A DNA stretch of 6,877 nucleotides from Candidatus Aenigmatarchaeota archaeon (lineage in GTDB: Archaea > Aenigmatarchaeota > Aenigmatarchaeia > PWEA01 > JAGHBM01), in contig JAGLWW010000039.1 of the NCBI GenBank assembly GCA_023133195.1, forward strand, positions 1 to 6,877. The letters are read 5' to 3'. Positions 1-5,753 of the stretch are shown in pieces (position 1 is the stretch's first letter; each line of letters starts with the position of its first letter). The notes beneath the pieces are model-generated. The model had not been told where the DNA came from. It searched no databases and saw nothing but the letters and a program-made list of their open reading frames with translations. Position numbers and translations under genes: made by a program.

Positions 1-789
1 TTTGACCTGTACATAGCTGGTCATATACACTGGACCGAGAAGACAGAGATCATGGGAAAGCCCTTCATAATATCGGGGTCTACTGTCACCACGCAGGTAA
101 ACAAGTCGGAGGCAAAAAATCCCAAGGGTTTTTTTATTGTGGAAGTGAACGATGAGACGAGTATAAGATTTGTGGAACTGGAGAACGTGAGAAAAGTGTT
201 TTACAAGGATTTTAAGGTGAACAATGAGAAAGTTTCTGATGTTTTGGAAAAAATAGACGACTATTTGGGCAGGATAAAGGAAAAGAAGAAACCTCTCGTG
301 AGAGTGAGAGTAAGTGGCAAGATAGGCAAGGGAGAGGAGCTGAATTTTTTTCAATTGAAAGAGAAATACAGGAAAAAGATGATACTTTCTTTGTTCTCAA
401 GGGTATCAGAGGAGGAGTTGGAAAATAAAATGAAGCTCCTAAAGGACATAAGGGAAAACAGGATAAGCGTTGAAGAGATGGGAATGAAGATTCTTAGGGA
501 GAATATGAAGGAACTGAAAACAGCAAAGGATTATGAGGAGATATTTGACCTGCTTGTTGATGGTAGTGTGGACGCTGCAATGGTGCATCTGCTTGCTAAA
601 TCTGAGAAAAAGGAAGAAGAGACAGAGCAAATGAAAACTGAAGAAATAAAAAAAGAGACTGAAGAAAAGGAAGAATCAAATTCAGAAACAAAGGAAAAGG
701 AGCAAGAGGAAATAAAGGAATTTTTTGAGGAGGAAAAAGAAAAAGAAGGCAAACCGGAAAAGAAAGGCCTTCTCGCATGGTCCAAATAA
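1..789 (+). CDS. mre11: Mre11 DNA double-strand-break nuclease, C-terminal part (5' end outside the window)
   Basis: The frame is open from the first base and ends at TAA 787-789, giving 262 visible residues. Visible residues 3-12 read LYIAGHIHWT, which contains the GHxH metal-binding motif that closes the calcineurin-like phosphoesterase core. The ATG at 52 is therefore internal and not the start. After the core come a beta-rich capping-type region (about residues 18-110) and a helical stretch (about 120-200) where archaeal Mre11 proteins carry the helix-loop-helix that grips the base of the Rad50 coiled coil. Residues 201-255 are a low-complexity Glu/Lys tail, and the protein ends in the hydrophobic patch GLLAWSK. 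Family knowledge: Mre11 is a Mn-dependent 3'-5' exonuclease and endonuclease acting with Rad50 on broken DNA ends. The rad50 reading frame follows at once, so the two are very probably co-transcribed. The identification rests on the GHxH motif and the rad50 neighbour, because the catalytic Asp/His motifs I-IV lie upstream of the window. Confidence 0.93.
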   Translation, partial: FDLYIAGHIHWTEKTEIMGKPFIISGSTVTTQVNKSEAKNPKGFFIVEVNDETSIRFVELENVRKVFYKDFKVNNEKVSDVLEKIDDYLGRIKEKKKPLVRVRVSGKIGKGEELNFFQLKEKYRKKMILSLFSRVSEEELENKMKLLKDIRENRISVEEMGMKILRENMKELKTAKDYEEIFDLLVDGSVDAAMVHLLAKSEKKEEETEQMKTEEIKKETEEKEESNSETKEKEQEEIKEFFEEEKEKEGKPEKKGLLAWSK

Positions 790-790
790 C

Positions 791-796
791 AGGTGA
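791..796 (+). promoter_or_regulatory. Shine-Dalgarno site AGGTGA that decides the rad50 start
   Basis: AGGTGA begins 2 nt after the mre11 stop codon (787-789) and ends 4 nt before GTG 801. This arrangement favours reinitiation of terminating ribosomes at GTG 801, coupling Rad50 synthesis to Mre11. The upstream ATG 777 has only a weak AAAGG (763-767) at a 9-nt spacing. Confidence 0.6.
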
Positions 797-800
797 TTTT

Positions 801-2819
801 GTGATAACAGAAGTTAAATTAAAAAACTGGAGAAGCCACTGGGATTCCGAGTTCAGGTTTTCAGGAGGGACCAACGTCCTTATAGGTGTCATGGGTGCTG
901 GAAAAAGCAGTCTGCTTGATTCCATGTGCTTCGCTCTTTTCGGGACTTTTCCTGCACTTCAGGCAAGGAAACTGACACTTGATGACGTAATAATGAACAG
1001 ACCCCAAAAAAAGGAAAAAGCCGAAGTGGAATTGTCGTTTCAGTTGGACGATAATGTTTATAGTGTAAAGAGGGTCATAGAGAGGGGCAAGGGTACCACA
1101 AAGGCCGAGATAAGAAAAAACGGAACGCTCATAGATACAGGCTCCTCAAGGACTACGGAGAACGTGGAGAAGATATTAAAGATAAGCTATAACCTGTTTT
1201 CCCGTGCAATTTACTCCGAGCAAAACGGTCTTGATAATTTTTTGACTATAGCAAAGGGACAGAGAATGAAAAAAATAGATGTGCTTCTGAGGATAGACAA
1301 GTTCGAGAGCGCCCGTTCATCTACTACAACACTTGCAAACAGGTTGAAGGATAACATAAAAGATAAGACAAGGATAATCACGGAAATAGAGGAGAAGGAA
1401 GATTTTGGCAGGATAGAAAAATTAAAAAAGGAAATCAGTGAAACGGGAAAAAAACAGAAAGAGCTGTCGTCAAGGAAAGAAAAGATAAGCAAAGAGAAGG
1501 AGAAAATAGAGAAAGAAACGGAAAATATAAAGGAGGGTATGAGGGGAATCAAGGAAAAGGAAAGGGAAATGAATGTAATTTCCGGGATGATAAAAAATCT
1601 TTCTGAAGATTTGAATTCTTTTGGTCATGTTAAAGAAAAGGAGATAAAGGAGAGAATAAGCAAAAAGGAGAAAGAGATTGAAAAGGAGATGAAGAGGAAA
1701 GAAAAGACAGAGGAGAAACTAAAGGAAGTCATGGCCAAAGAAAGCAAGTGCAGAATTTCCATTGAAGAGCTGGTTGACAGGATAGAGAATTTGAAGCCGG
1801 CAGAGGGAAAATGTCCTGTATGTAACAGAAAACTGACAAAGGAGCACAAGGAAAAGATAATAGACAAGAGCAAGGAAGAGATAAAGAAAAGAGAGGAAGA
1901 ACTCAAGGAGGCAAAAAATGAAATCAAAAAACTTGAAGAAAATTTAGATGATTTAAGAAAAACAATAGATGAACTAAAGGAAAAAAGATACGAACTGTAT
2001 AACCTGAGCAAAAGGATAGCGGAATACAAGGAAAAGAAAAAGAAACTGGAAGAGAGTGAGAAAAGGAAGAGGGAAATGGAAAAAGAGATAGAGAAAGAAA
2101 GAAAGGGAATGGACGAGGAGGAGCTTGAGAAAAATCAGAAGAAATTACAGGAGCTAACTGGCGCTTACAGCGAGGCAAGAGTCAGTATGGAAAACAACGA
2201 AAGACTTTTAATGGAGATGGATGAACAATTAAAGGAGCTTAAGGAAAAGAAAGAGATTTTTGAAAATTACAGGAGACAGATAAAGAAGATGCTGTTAATT
2301 TCAGAGGACTTGAAGAAGTTTGAAAAAGCCCTGAAAGAGACCCAGATAACTTTGAGAAGGGAGTTCGTTGATGCAGTCAATTTTACCATGGACAGGTTAT
2401 GGGAATACCTCTATCCCTATGAGGACTTCACAAACATAAGGCTTTCAATAAAGGAAGGGGATTACAGTCTGGAATTGAAGGAGTCGGGAGGCAACTGGGC
2501 CTCCGTTGAAGGAATCGCTTCCGGAGGGGAAAGGACGACGGCATGTCTTGCCCTAAGAATAGCCTTTGCGCTTGTACTTGCGCCTAATCTCAAATGGCTG
2601 GTATTGGATGAACCTACTCATAATCTTGATACACAGGCTGTGGAATATCTGGCCGAGGTCCTGAGGGACAGGGTGGGAGAGTTCGTGGAGCAGGTCTTCC
2701 TAATAACTCATGATGAAAAGCTTGAAGATGCTGTTACCGGTTACTTGTATAAACTGGAAAGAAAAAGAGAGAAGAATGAACCTACTCAGGTTAACTTGGT
2801 TAGCAGTCCTGCGGATTAA
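801..2819 (+). CDS. rad50: Rad50 SMC-like ATPase, short-armed, with zinc hook
   Basis: Rad50 is the ABC/SMC-type ATPase that clamps DNA ends and gates the Mre11 nuclease. Numbering from GTG 801 (672 residues), the landmarks are NWRSH at 9-13, Walker A GVMGAGKSS at 29-37 (K35), Q-loop Gln141, zinc hook CPVC at 338-341, ABC signature SGGER at 574-578, Walker B LVLDEP with D603/E604, D-loop ending at D610, and switch His637. About 180-residue charged coiled coils flank the central hook on each side. The total is well below the roughly 880-1000 residues of Pyrococcus or Methanocaldococcus Rad50, mainly because the arms are short. I prefer GTG 801 because AGGTGA (791-796) sits 4 nt upstream and only a short lead precedes NWRSH, as is usual in the family. 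An in-frame ATG at 777 would add 8 residues and overlap mre11 by 13 nt. The Walker A has Met where Rad50 usually has Asn. The stop codon overlaps that of the convergent downstream gene. Confidence 0.97.
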   Translation: MITEVKLKNWRSHWDSEFRFSGGTNVLIGVMGAGKSSLLDSMCFALFGTFPALQARKLTLDDVIMNRPQKKEKAEVELSFQLDDNVYSVKRVIERGKGTTKAEIRKNGTLIDTGSSRTTENVEKILKISYNLFSRAIYSEQNGLDNFLTIAKGQRMKKIDVLLRIDKFESARSSTTTLANRLKDNIKDKTRIITEIEEKEDFGRIEKLKKEISETGKKQKELSSRKEKISKEKEKIEKETENIKEGMRGIKEKEREMNVISGMIKNLSEDLNSFGHVKEKEIKERISKKEKEIEKEMKRKEKTEEKLKEVMAKESKCRISIEELVDRIENLKPAEGKCPVCNRKLTKEHKEKIIDKSKEEIKKREEELKEAKNEIKKLEENLDDLRKTIDELKEKRYELYNLSKRIAEYKEKKKKLEESEKRKREMEKEIEKERKGMDEEELEKNQKKLQELTGAYSEARVSMENNERLLMEMDEQLKELKEKKEIFENYRRQIKKMLLISEDLKKFEKALKETQITLRREFVDAVNFTMDRLWEYLYPYEDFTNIRLSIKEGDYSLELKESGGNWASVEGIASGGERTTACLALRIAFALVLAPNLKWLVLDEPTHNLDTQAVEYLAEVLRDRVGEFVEQVFLITHDEKLEDAVTGYLYKLERKREKNEPTQVNLVSSPAD

Positions 2820-3592
2820 GCGTAGCCAGGAAAATTATCACTTTTATTTTCCAAAACATCAATAAGGCCATTTATATTAGTTAACATGTCTTCTTTATGC
2901 TTTTTTATGGAACGCCTGGCAGTTCCAATAACAAATTCATAAATCGCCATTTCCCTCCATAAATTTTCTTTGACCTTCACGTATTTTTTTATTTTTTTCT
3001 CAAATCTTTTTTTCCTCGAAAATCTATCATATTTATTTTGTAACTTTTCCAGTTTATTTATTTTTTTGTTATAATCTTCAATTTTTATTTGCATTTCACC
3101 TTTATGGAGTATGTAATCGTTTTCCAATGAATTTATATAACCTGTAAACTCATTGGTAAATTTTGGTATATTTCTCTTTAATTTTTTAATTTCATTTACA
3201 TTTTTTATATTTTTTGGATTTTCTACTTTAAGCTTATTATCAGATACGTTAAATCCTAAAAGTTCCAAATCTTCATTAAAATATTTTTCCATAGAATTCC
3301 TCATCCCTTTGGCTCTGTAGACGCCGTTACCGTTATTTTTGCCCAAATTTTTTTCAAGGGAGTATAAACTGATTAAATCATCCACGGTTATTTCTTTTGA
3401 ATCCTGTGAAGAAGATGGCTTCATAGTTTCAATGATAGAACCTAAAGAAAGGTTTTTAATAATTTCCAATACGTTATCAGGCATAAGAAGATCGTTAAAG
3501 AATTTTCTACGTTTTTCAAATTTTTTTCCTAAAAATTCTCTCCAAATTTCATATTTTTCGCATTCGCTCTTATACTCTTTAATTACTTCCAT
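2816..3592 (-). CDS. Hypothetical Lys-rich, mostly helical protein, second gene of an AT-rich cassette
   Basis: I do not recognise this protein. From ATG 3592 it has 258 residues; an in-frame TTG at 3604 would add four. It is very rich in Lys, Asn, Ile and Glu. The N-terminal 50 residues are charged and helical (motif YEIWREFLGKKFEKRRKFF). A polar linker with SSSQDS and GKNNGNG follows, and about residues 130-210 form a Lys-rich helical stretch of probable coiled coil (for example KKINKLEKLQNKYDRF). It ends in NFPGYA. There is no signal peptide, membrane segment or enzyme motif. The gene uses A/T-ending codons heavily and is plainly more AT-rich than rad50 and herA on either side, which suggests separate acquisition. 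Its start is only about 23-35 nt after the stop of the small upstream gene, so the two probably form one transcription unit. Its TAA (read on the minus strand at 2816-2818) overlaps the rad50 stop. It is probably a real gene because the frame is long and shows consistent amino-acid patterning, but its function is unknown. Confidence 0.72.
   Translation of the reverse strand: MEVIKEYKSECEKYEIWREFLGKKFEKRRKFFNDLLMPDNVLEIIKNLSLGSIIETMKPSSSQDSKEITVDDLISLYSLEKNLGKNNGNGVYRAKGMRNSMEKYFNEDLELLGFNVSDNKLKVENPKNIKNVNEIKKLKRNIPKFTNEFTGYINSLENDYILHKGEMQIKIEDYNKKINKLEKLQNKYDRFSRKKRFEKKIKKYVKVKENLWREMAIYEFVIGTARRSIKKHKEDMLTNINGLIDVLENKSDNFPGYA
2984..3067 (+). terminator. Four T7 tracts, candidate terminators for mre11-rad50 mRNA
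   Basis: On the + strand, runs of seven T occur at 2984-2990, 2992-2998, 3007-3013 and 3061-3067, about 165-250 nt past the rad50 stop. Archaeal RNA polymerase is known to release at oligo-T in the non-template strand. Because rad50 and the next gene abut tail to tail, there is no intergenic room for a terminator, and these tracts (Lys AAA codons of the opposing gene) are the nearest candidates. They may be only a by-product of Lys-rich coding. Confidence 0.3.
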
Positions 3593-3626
3593 CTCAATTT
3601 CCAACCCCCCATCTTTAAATCAATTT

Positions 3627-3827
3627 TCACTTTGGCTTTTGCATGATAAGGTAGGTTTTTACACCTTTTTTTACTTCTACTATTTTGCCTGTATCCAGAC
3701 CTATATCTATATATTGTTGGACAGCATCGTATTTTCGGTCAATTGGTGTTCTTCCACCATCGGGTTTATTCCAGTAAAACCCATTTATTATTCCGTGATG
3801 ACCAAATTCGTCAAAATGCTGCGTCAT
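3627..3827 (-). CDS. Small hypothetical protein, first gene of the AT-rich cassette
   Basis: From ATG 3827 this encodes 66 residues ending at TGA (3627-3629). I do not recognise the family. It contains the unusual run FDEFGHHGIINGFYWNKP. Its C-terminal half looks like a helix followed by a two-strand hairpin (DAVQQYIDIGLDTGKIVEV, then KKGVKTYLIMQ), the pattern of the last helix and wing of a winged-helix DNA-binding domain. This is a guess from pattern only. The frame stays open upstream of the ATG for 11 more codons (FEVKIDDIEP after ACG) to a TAA at 3861-3863. The best Shine-Dalgarno site points to ACG 3858-3860 and not to ATG 3827, so the true product may be 77 residues. It lies directly upstream of the Lys-rich hypothetical gene and downstream of a palindrome and TATA-like boxes. 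If it does bind DNA, it could be the cassette's own regulator, but nothing in the sequence proves this. Confidence 0.6.
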   Translation of the reverse strand: MTQHFDEFGHHGIINGFYWNKPDGGRTPIDRKYDAVQQYIDIGLDTGKIVEVKKGVKTYLIMQKPK

Positions 3828-3865
3828 GGGCTCTATATCGTCTATTTTTACTTCAAACGTTTAAC

Positions 3866-3872
3866 TCACCTC
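3866..3872 (-). promoter_or_regulatory. Shine-Dalgarno-like GAGGTGA ahead of ACG 3860
   Basis: Read on the minus strand, GAGGTGA is followed after 5 nt (GTTAA) by ACG and then an open frame that leads into the small hypothetical gene. This is the strongest ribosome-binding site in the 160-195-nt gap. No ATG, GTG or TTG in that frame stands at a workable distance from it. Confidence 0.45.
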
Positions 3873-3928
3873 TTTAGGGGCCTTTATGGCTTTGACCACT
3901 TAAGGGTCATTATATTATATGTGCAAAT

Positions 3929-3942
3929 TTATTTATATTCCT
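3929..3942 (-). promoter_or_regulatory. Candidate TATA box for the AT-rich two-gene cassette
   Basis: On the minus strand this reads AGGAATATAAATAA, with a purine-rich stretch (AAAAAGG) just upstream that could serve as BRE. Initiation about 26 nt downstream would fall near 3909 and leave a leader of about 50 nt before ACG 3860. A second AT-rich candidate (ATATAATATAAT, near 3910-3920) lies closer to the gene. The region is so AT-rich that either box is uncertain. Confidence 0.3.
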
Positions 3943-3961
3943 TTTTGAGGCGAGCAGTAAT

Positions 3962-3978
3962 ATATAACACTGTTATAT
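3962..3978. repeat. Perfect 17-bp palindrome, possible operator
   Basis: ATATAACA-C-TGTTATAT is an 8-bp perfect inverted repeat around a single central base. It lies between the herA stop (4022) and the cassette genes, just upstream (in the minus sense) of the candidate TATA box. Its one-base centre and AU-only outer stem make a stable RNA hairpin unlikely, so a dimeric-protein binding site is the better reading. It is followed by T/A-rich sequence but no clear T-run in the herA direction. Confidence 0.45.
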
Positions 3979-4021
3979 TATTTAAAATTAACTGTTCGAG
4001 AATAACTTAAGATTTATTAGC

Positions 4022-5533
4022 TTACATGAAACTTCTGGCATCCTGGTTCTTTTTTTCCTTATTCTTGTGATACCTTACTGCATCTTCTTCCAGTGGGATT
4101 CCCCTTTCGCTTTTTTTCGACTTTCGTTCGCGGACTTTTACGAATATGGGATAGTTTACCGCTTCCCCGACTATAAGGGCCTCCCCGACTCTCAAAGAAG
4201 AGATTGTATTTAACACGTCCCTTGTCAGCCCCTCAGAACTCCTTCCTATGTGGTCCAGGTCATACGGGTTCGTGACTCTTAAGATTATGTGGCTATTGCA
4301 CTGCGACAGGGCCGTGGTTGATAATTGTATCGGCCTCTGCGATATCAGGCACAATGAGGAATTGAACTTCCTGCCTTCCCTTGCTATTTTTTCTATAATA
4401 CCCTTGCTCAGTGCCGCTTCCCGCTTCACTCCCTCCGGAGCAAAGTTGTGTGCCTCCTCCACTATGAACACAAACGGAGGTATCCTGTCTTCAGTCCTCG
4501 CGTCAAATAGTTTCCTGCCCAAGTATGACACTAACATCTGCCTTTTCCTGAGCGACGTTATGTCAGATACATCTATTATCGTAACGTGGCCCTGCTTTGC
4601 CAGAGTATCAAGGCTTGGATTATCACTTACGCCAAAAAATCCTGTACCCCTCAAATGGGAGAGCAATGTTATAAGTATATCCTTGGTGGAACTCTTCACT
4701 TTTTCATCCTCTGCAATCATCCTGATTATATCATTCAGGTCATATGCCCTTCCTTTGAATGCTTCTCTTGCATTTTTGAATATCCTTCTTAACTCTCTTT
4801 CCTGGACGTGGGTCAAATCCGGAACAAAATGAGATATAAGAGAAACAGACAATCTCGGGACCCCTATTTTGAAATCCTCGCCTGTTATAATGGAAACTTT
4901 GTTCCTGTATTTTTCGTCCTCAGCGAATCCAATATATTCTCCGTGCGTGTCTATTATCACGGTTGCAATTTGTCCTTCTTCCGGCTTCCTGTCAAGGAGT
5001 TCCTCTATTATCACGGAAGTCAGGTAGCTTTTACCACCGCCGCTTATGCTCAGGATGGCAAGATGTTTTTGCAGAAGTTTTGTTAGGTTTAATTTGACAG
5101 GCGTATCATGGAAGTTTATCTTTCCTATATCCATTCCCTTTTCCTGGTCAAGTCCTATGAACCTTGAAAGCATCTCTCCGTCTGCTATTTCTACTGTGTC
5201 TCCCGGTGACGGAGGAAAGCAAGGTCTTTGGATGAGAGAATCAGAGAAAACGGCCAGAGGTTTTGCCTCGCCTATAAGATATTCCCATCTTTCAACAGGA
5301 AATATCTCGGACATCTTTTTTCCGGATTTTTCATATTCGCGCACGCTCTCTGCTCTCTGGAAATATCGGTTTGATTTGAATATGTTGCAAATCCTTGCAA
5401 CCATGATTCCCTCAGGCGTTTTAAGCGTTACGAATTGTCCCTGTTTTGCAAGAGGACCATCATCATTTATGACGAAACTGAATCCGGAGACGCTCGGGCC
5501 CTCCTGCGTTGAAATAACTGTGCCTATGCTCAT
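4022..5533 (-). CDS. herA: HerA hexameric DNA translocase/helicase for end resection
   Basis: HerA is the FtsK-HerA family ring ATPase that pumps DNA to the nuclease NurA during archaeal double-strand-break resection, downstream of Mre11-Rad50. Numbering from ATG 5533 (503 residues), about 1-115 form the beta-rich HAS-barrel that docks NurA. Walker A is SISGGGKS at 162-169 (K168). The family motif DTHGEY is at 195-200, Walker B FIVEEAH has E359/E360, the arginine-bearing REGRKF is at 385-390, and SQRP at 398-401 holds the sensor Gln. The length is normal for the family. The first Walker A position is Ser where Gly or Ala is usual. I chose ATG 5533 because GGTGA (5539-5543) lies 5 nt upstream. 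ATG 5536 would leave 2 nt, and GTG 5542 overlaps the site. The C-terminal tail is basic and polar (KNKEKKNQDARSFM). No nurA adjoins it here; a kinase gene lies upstream and two hypothetical genes lie downstream on the same strand. Confidence 0.96.
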   Translation of the reverse strand: MSIGTVISTQEGPSVSGFSFVINDDGPLAKQGQFVTLKTPEGIMVARICNIFKSNRYFQRAESVREYEKSGKKMSEIFPVERWEYLIGEAKPLAVFSDSLIQRPCFPPSPGDTVEIADGEMLSRFIGLDQEKGMDIGKINFHDTPVKLNLTKLLQKHLAILSISGGGKSYLTSVIIEELLDRKPEEGQIATVIIDTHGEYIGFAEDEKYRNKVSIITGEDFKIGVPRLSVSLISHFVPDLTHVQERELRRIFKNAREAFKGRAYDLNDIIRMIAEDEKVKSSTKDILITLLSHLRGTGFFGVSDNPSLDTLAKQGHVTIIDVSDITSLRKRQMLVSYLGRKLFDARTEDRIPPFVFIVEEAHNFAPEGVKREAALSKGIIEKIAREGRKFNSSLCLISQRPIQLSTTALSQCNSHIILRVTNPYDLDHIGRSSEGLTRDVLNTISSLRVGEALIVGEAVNYPIFVKVRERKSKKSERGIPLEEDAVRYHKNKEKKNQDARSFM

Positions 5534-5537
5534 CATT

Positions 5538-5544
5538 CTCACCC
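5538..5544 (-). promoter_or_regulatory. Shine-Dalgarno site of herA
   Basis: On the minus strand GGGTGAG precedes two consecutive ATG codons. The GGTGA core is 5 nt from the second ATG (5533-5531), which sets the preferred start. Confidence 0.55.
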
Positions 5545-5559
5545 AATCACTCTATAAAA

Positions 5560-5574
5560 TTATATTTTTAAACT
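5560..5574 (-). promoter_or_regulatory. Candidate TATA box of herA
   Basis: On the minus strand the stretch AGTTTAAAAATATAAT lies in the roughly 50-nt gap between the kinase-frame stop (5586) and herA. Initiation about 26 nt downstream falls near 5541, which leaves barely enough leader to hold the ribosome site. herA could instead be read through from the kinase gene, so the promoter is tentative. Confidence 0.35.
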
Positions 5575-5585
5575 TAAATACAATC

Positions 5586-5753
5586 TCAATTTTCTATTAT
5601 ACTTTTTACTTCCTTAAAATAATCTTCACGATTACCAATGCTCACGACTGGCAAATTATATTTTTTCGCTTCGTTTTTAATATGGTCATTAAATGCAAAA
5701 ACCCATTCGACTTCTTTCTCTTTTACGCTATCTGGATATGTACTTGCTTCGCT
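5586..5753 (-). pseudogene. C-terminal part of the P-loop kinase beyond an in-frame TAG
   Basis: Downstream of the TAG at 5754-5756 the kinase frame remains open for 55 codons and ends at TGA 5586-5588. The translation is clearly protein-like and not junk: it starts SEASTYPDSVKEKEVEWVF, continues with AFNDHIKNEAKKYNLPVV, and ends SIIEN. The composition matches the upstream part, and the segment contains helix-forming and strand-forming runs like the closing alpha/beta unit of a small kinase. It has no ATG, GTG or TTG near its beginning and no ribosome site, so it is not a gene of its own. It is either lost to a nonsense mutation, made by reading through the amber codon, or cut off by a sequencing or assembly error. 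Confidence 0.7.

Noticed and set aside
1211..2178. Several minus-strand open frames within rad50
   Set aside because: They are Ser/Phe-rich reverse readings of Lys/Glu codons in the Rad50 coiled coil, with no independent support.
3861..3899. 12-codon GTG-initiated mini-frame (VVKAIKAPKEVS) just before the small hypothetical gene
   Set aside because: It could be a leader peptide, but it is flanked by TAA on both sides, is too short to assess, and has no ribosome site. The GAGGTGA inside it is better read as the site for ACG 3860.
3893..3909. Imperfectly centred inverted repeat TGACC-7nt-GGTCA
   Set aside because: Five-base arms are near chance level, and nothing about its position distinguishes it from background.
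3962..3978. Palindrome as an intrinsic terminator of herA
   Set aside because: A one-base loop is impossible in RNA, and opening it leaves a short stem made only of A-U pairs with no adjoining T-run in the herA direction.
3339..4010. Long open frame on the + strand covering the gap and the N-terminal part of the Lys-rich hypothetical gene
   Set aside because: It runs antisense to two better-supported genes, and its translation is rich in Phe, Tyr and Ser because it reads AT-rich DNA backwards. It has no ribosome site and no recognisable motif.
5586..5753. Kinase C-terminal segment as an independent small gene
   Set aside because: There is no ATG, GTG or TTG near its beginning and no ribosome site. 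It continues the kinase frame directly.
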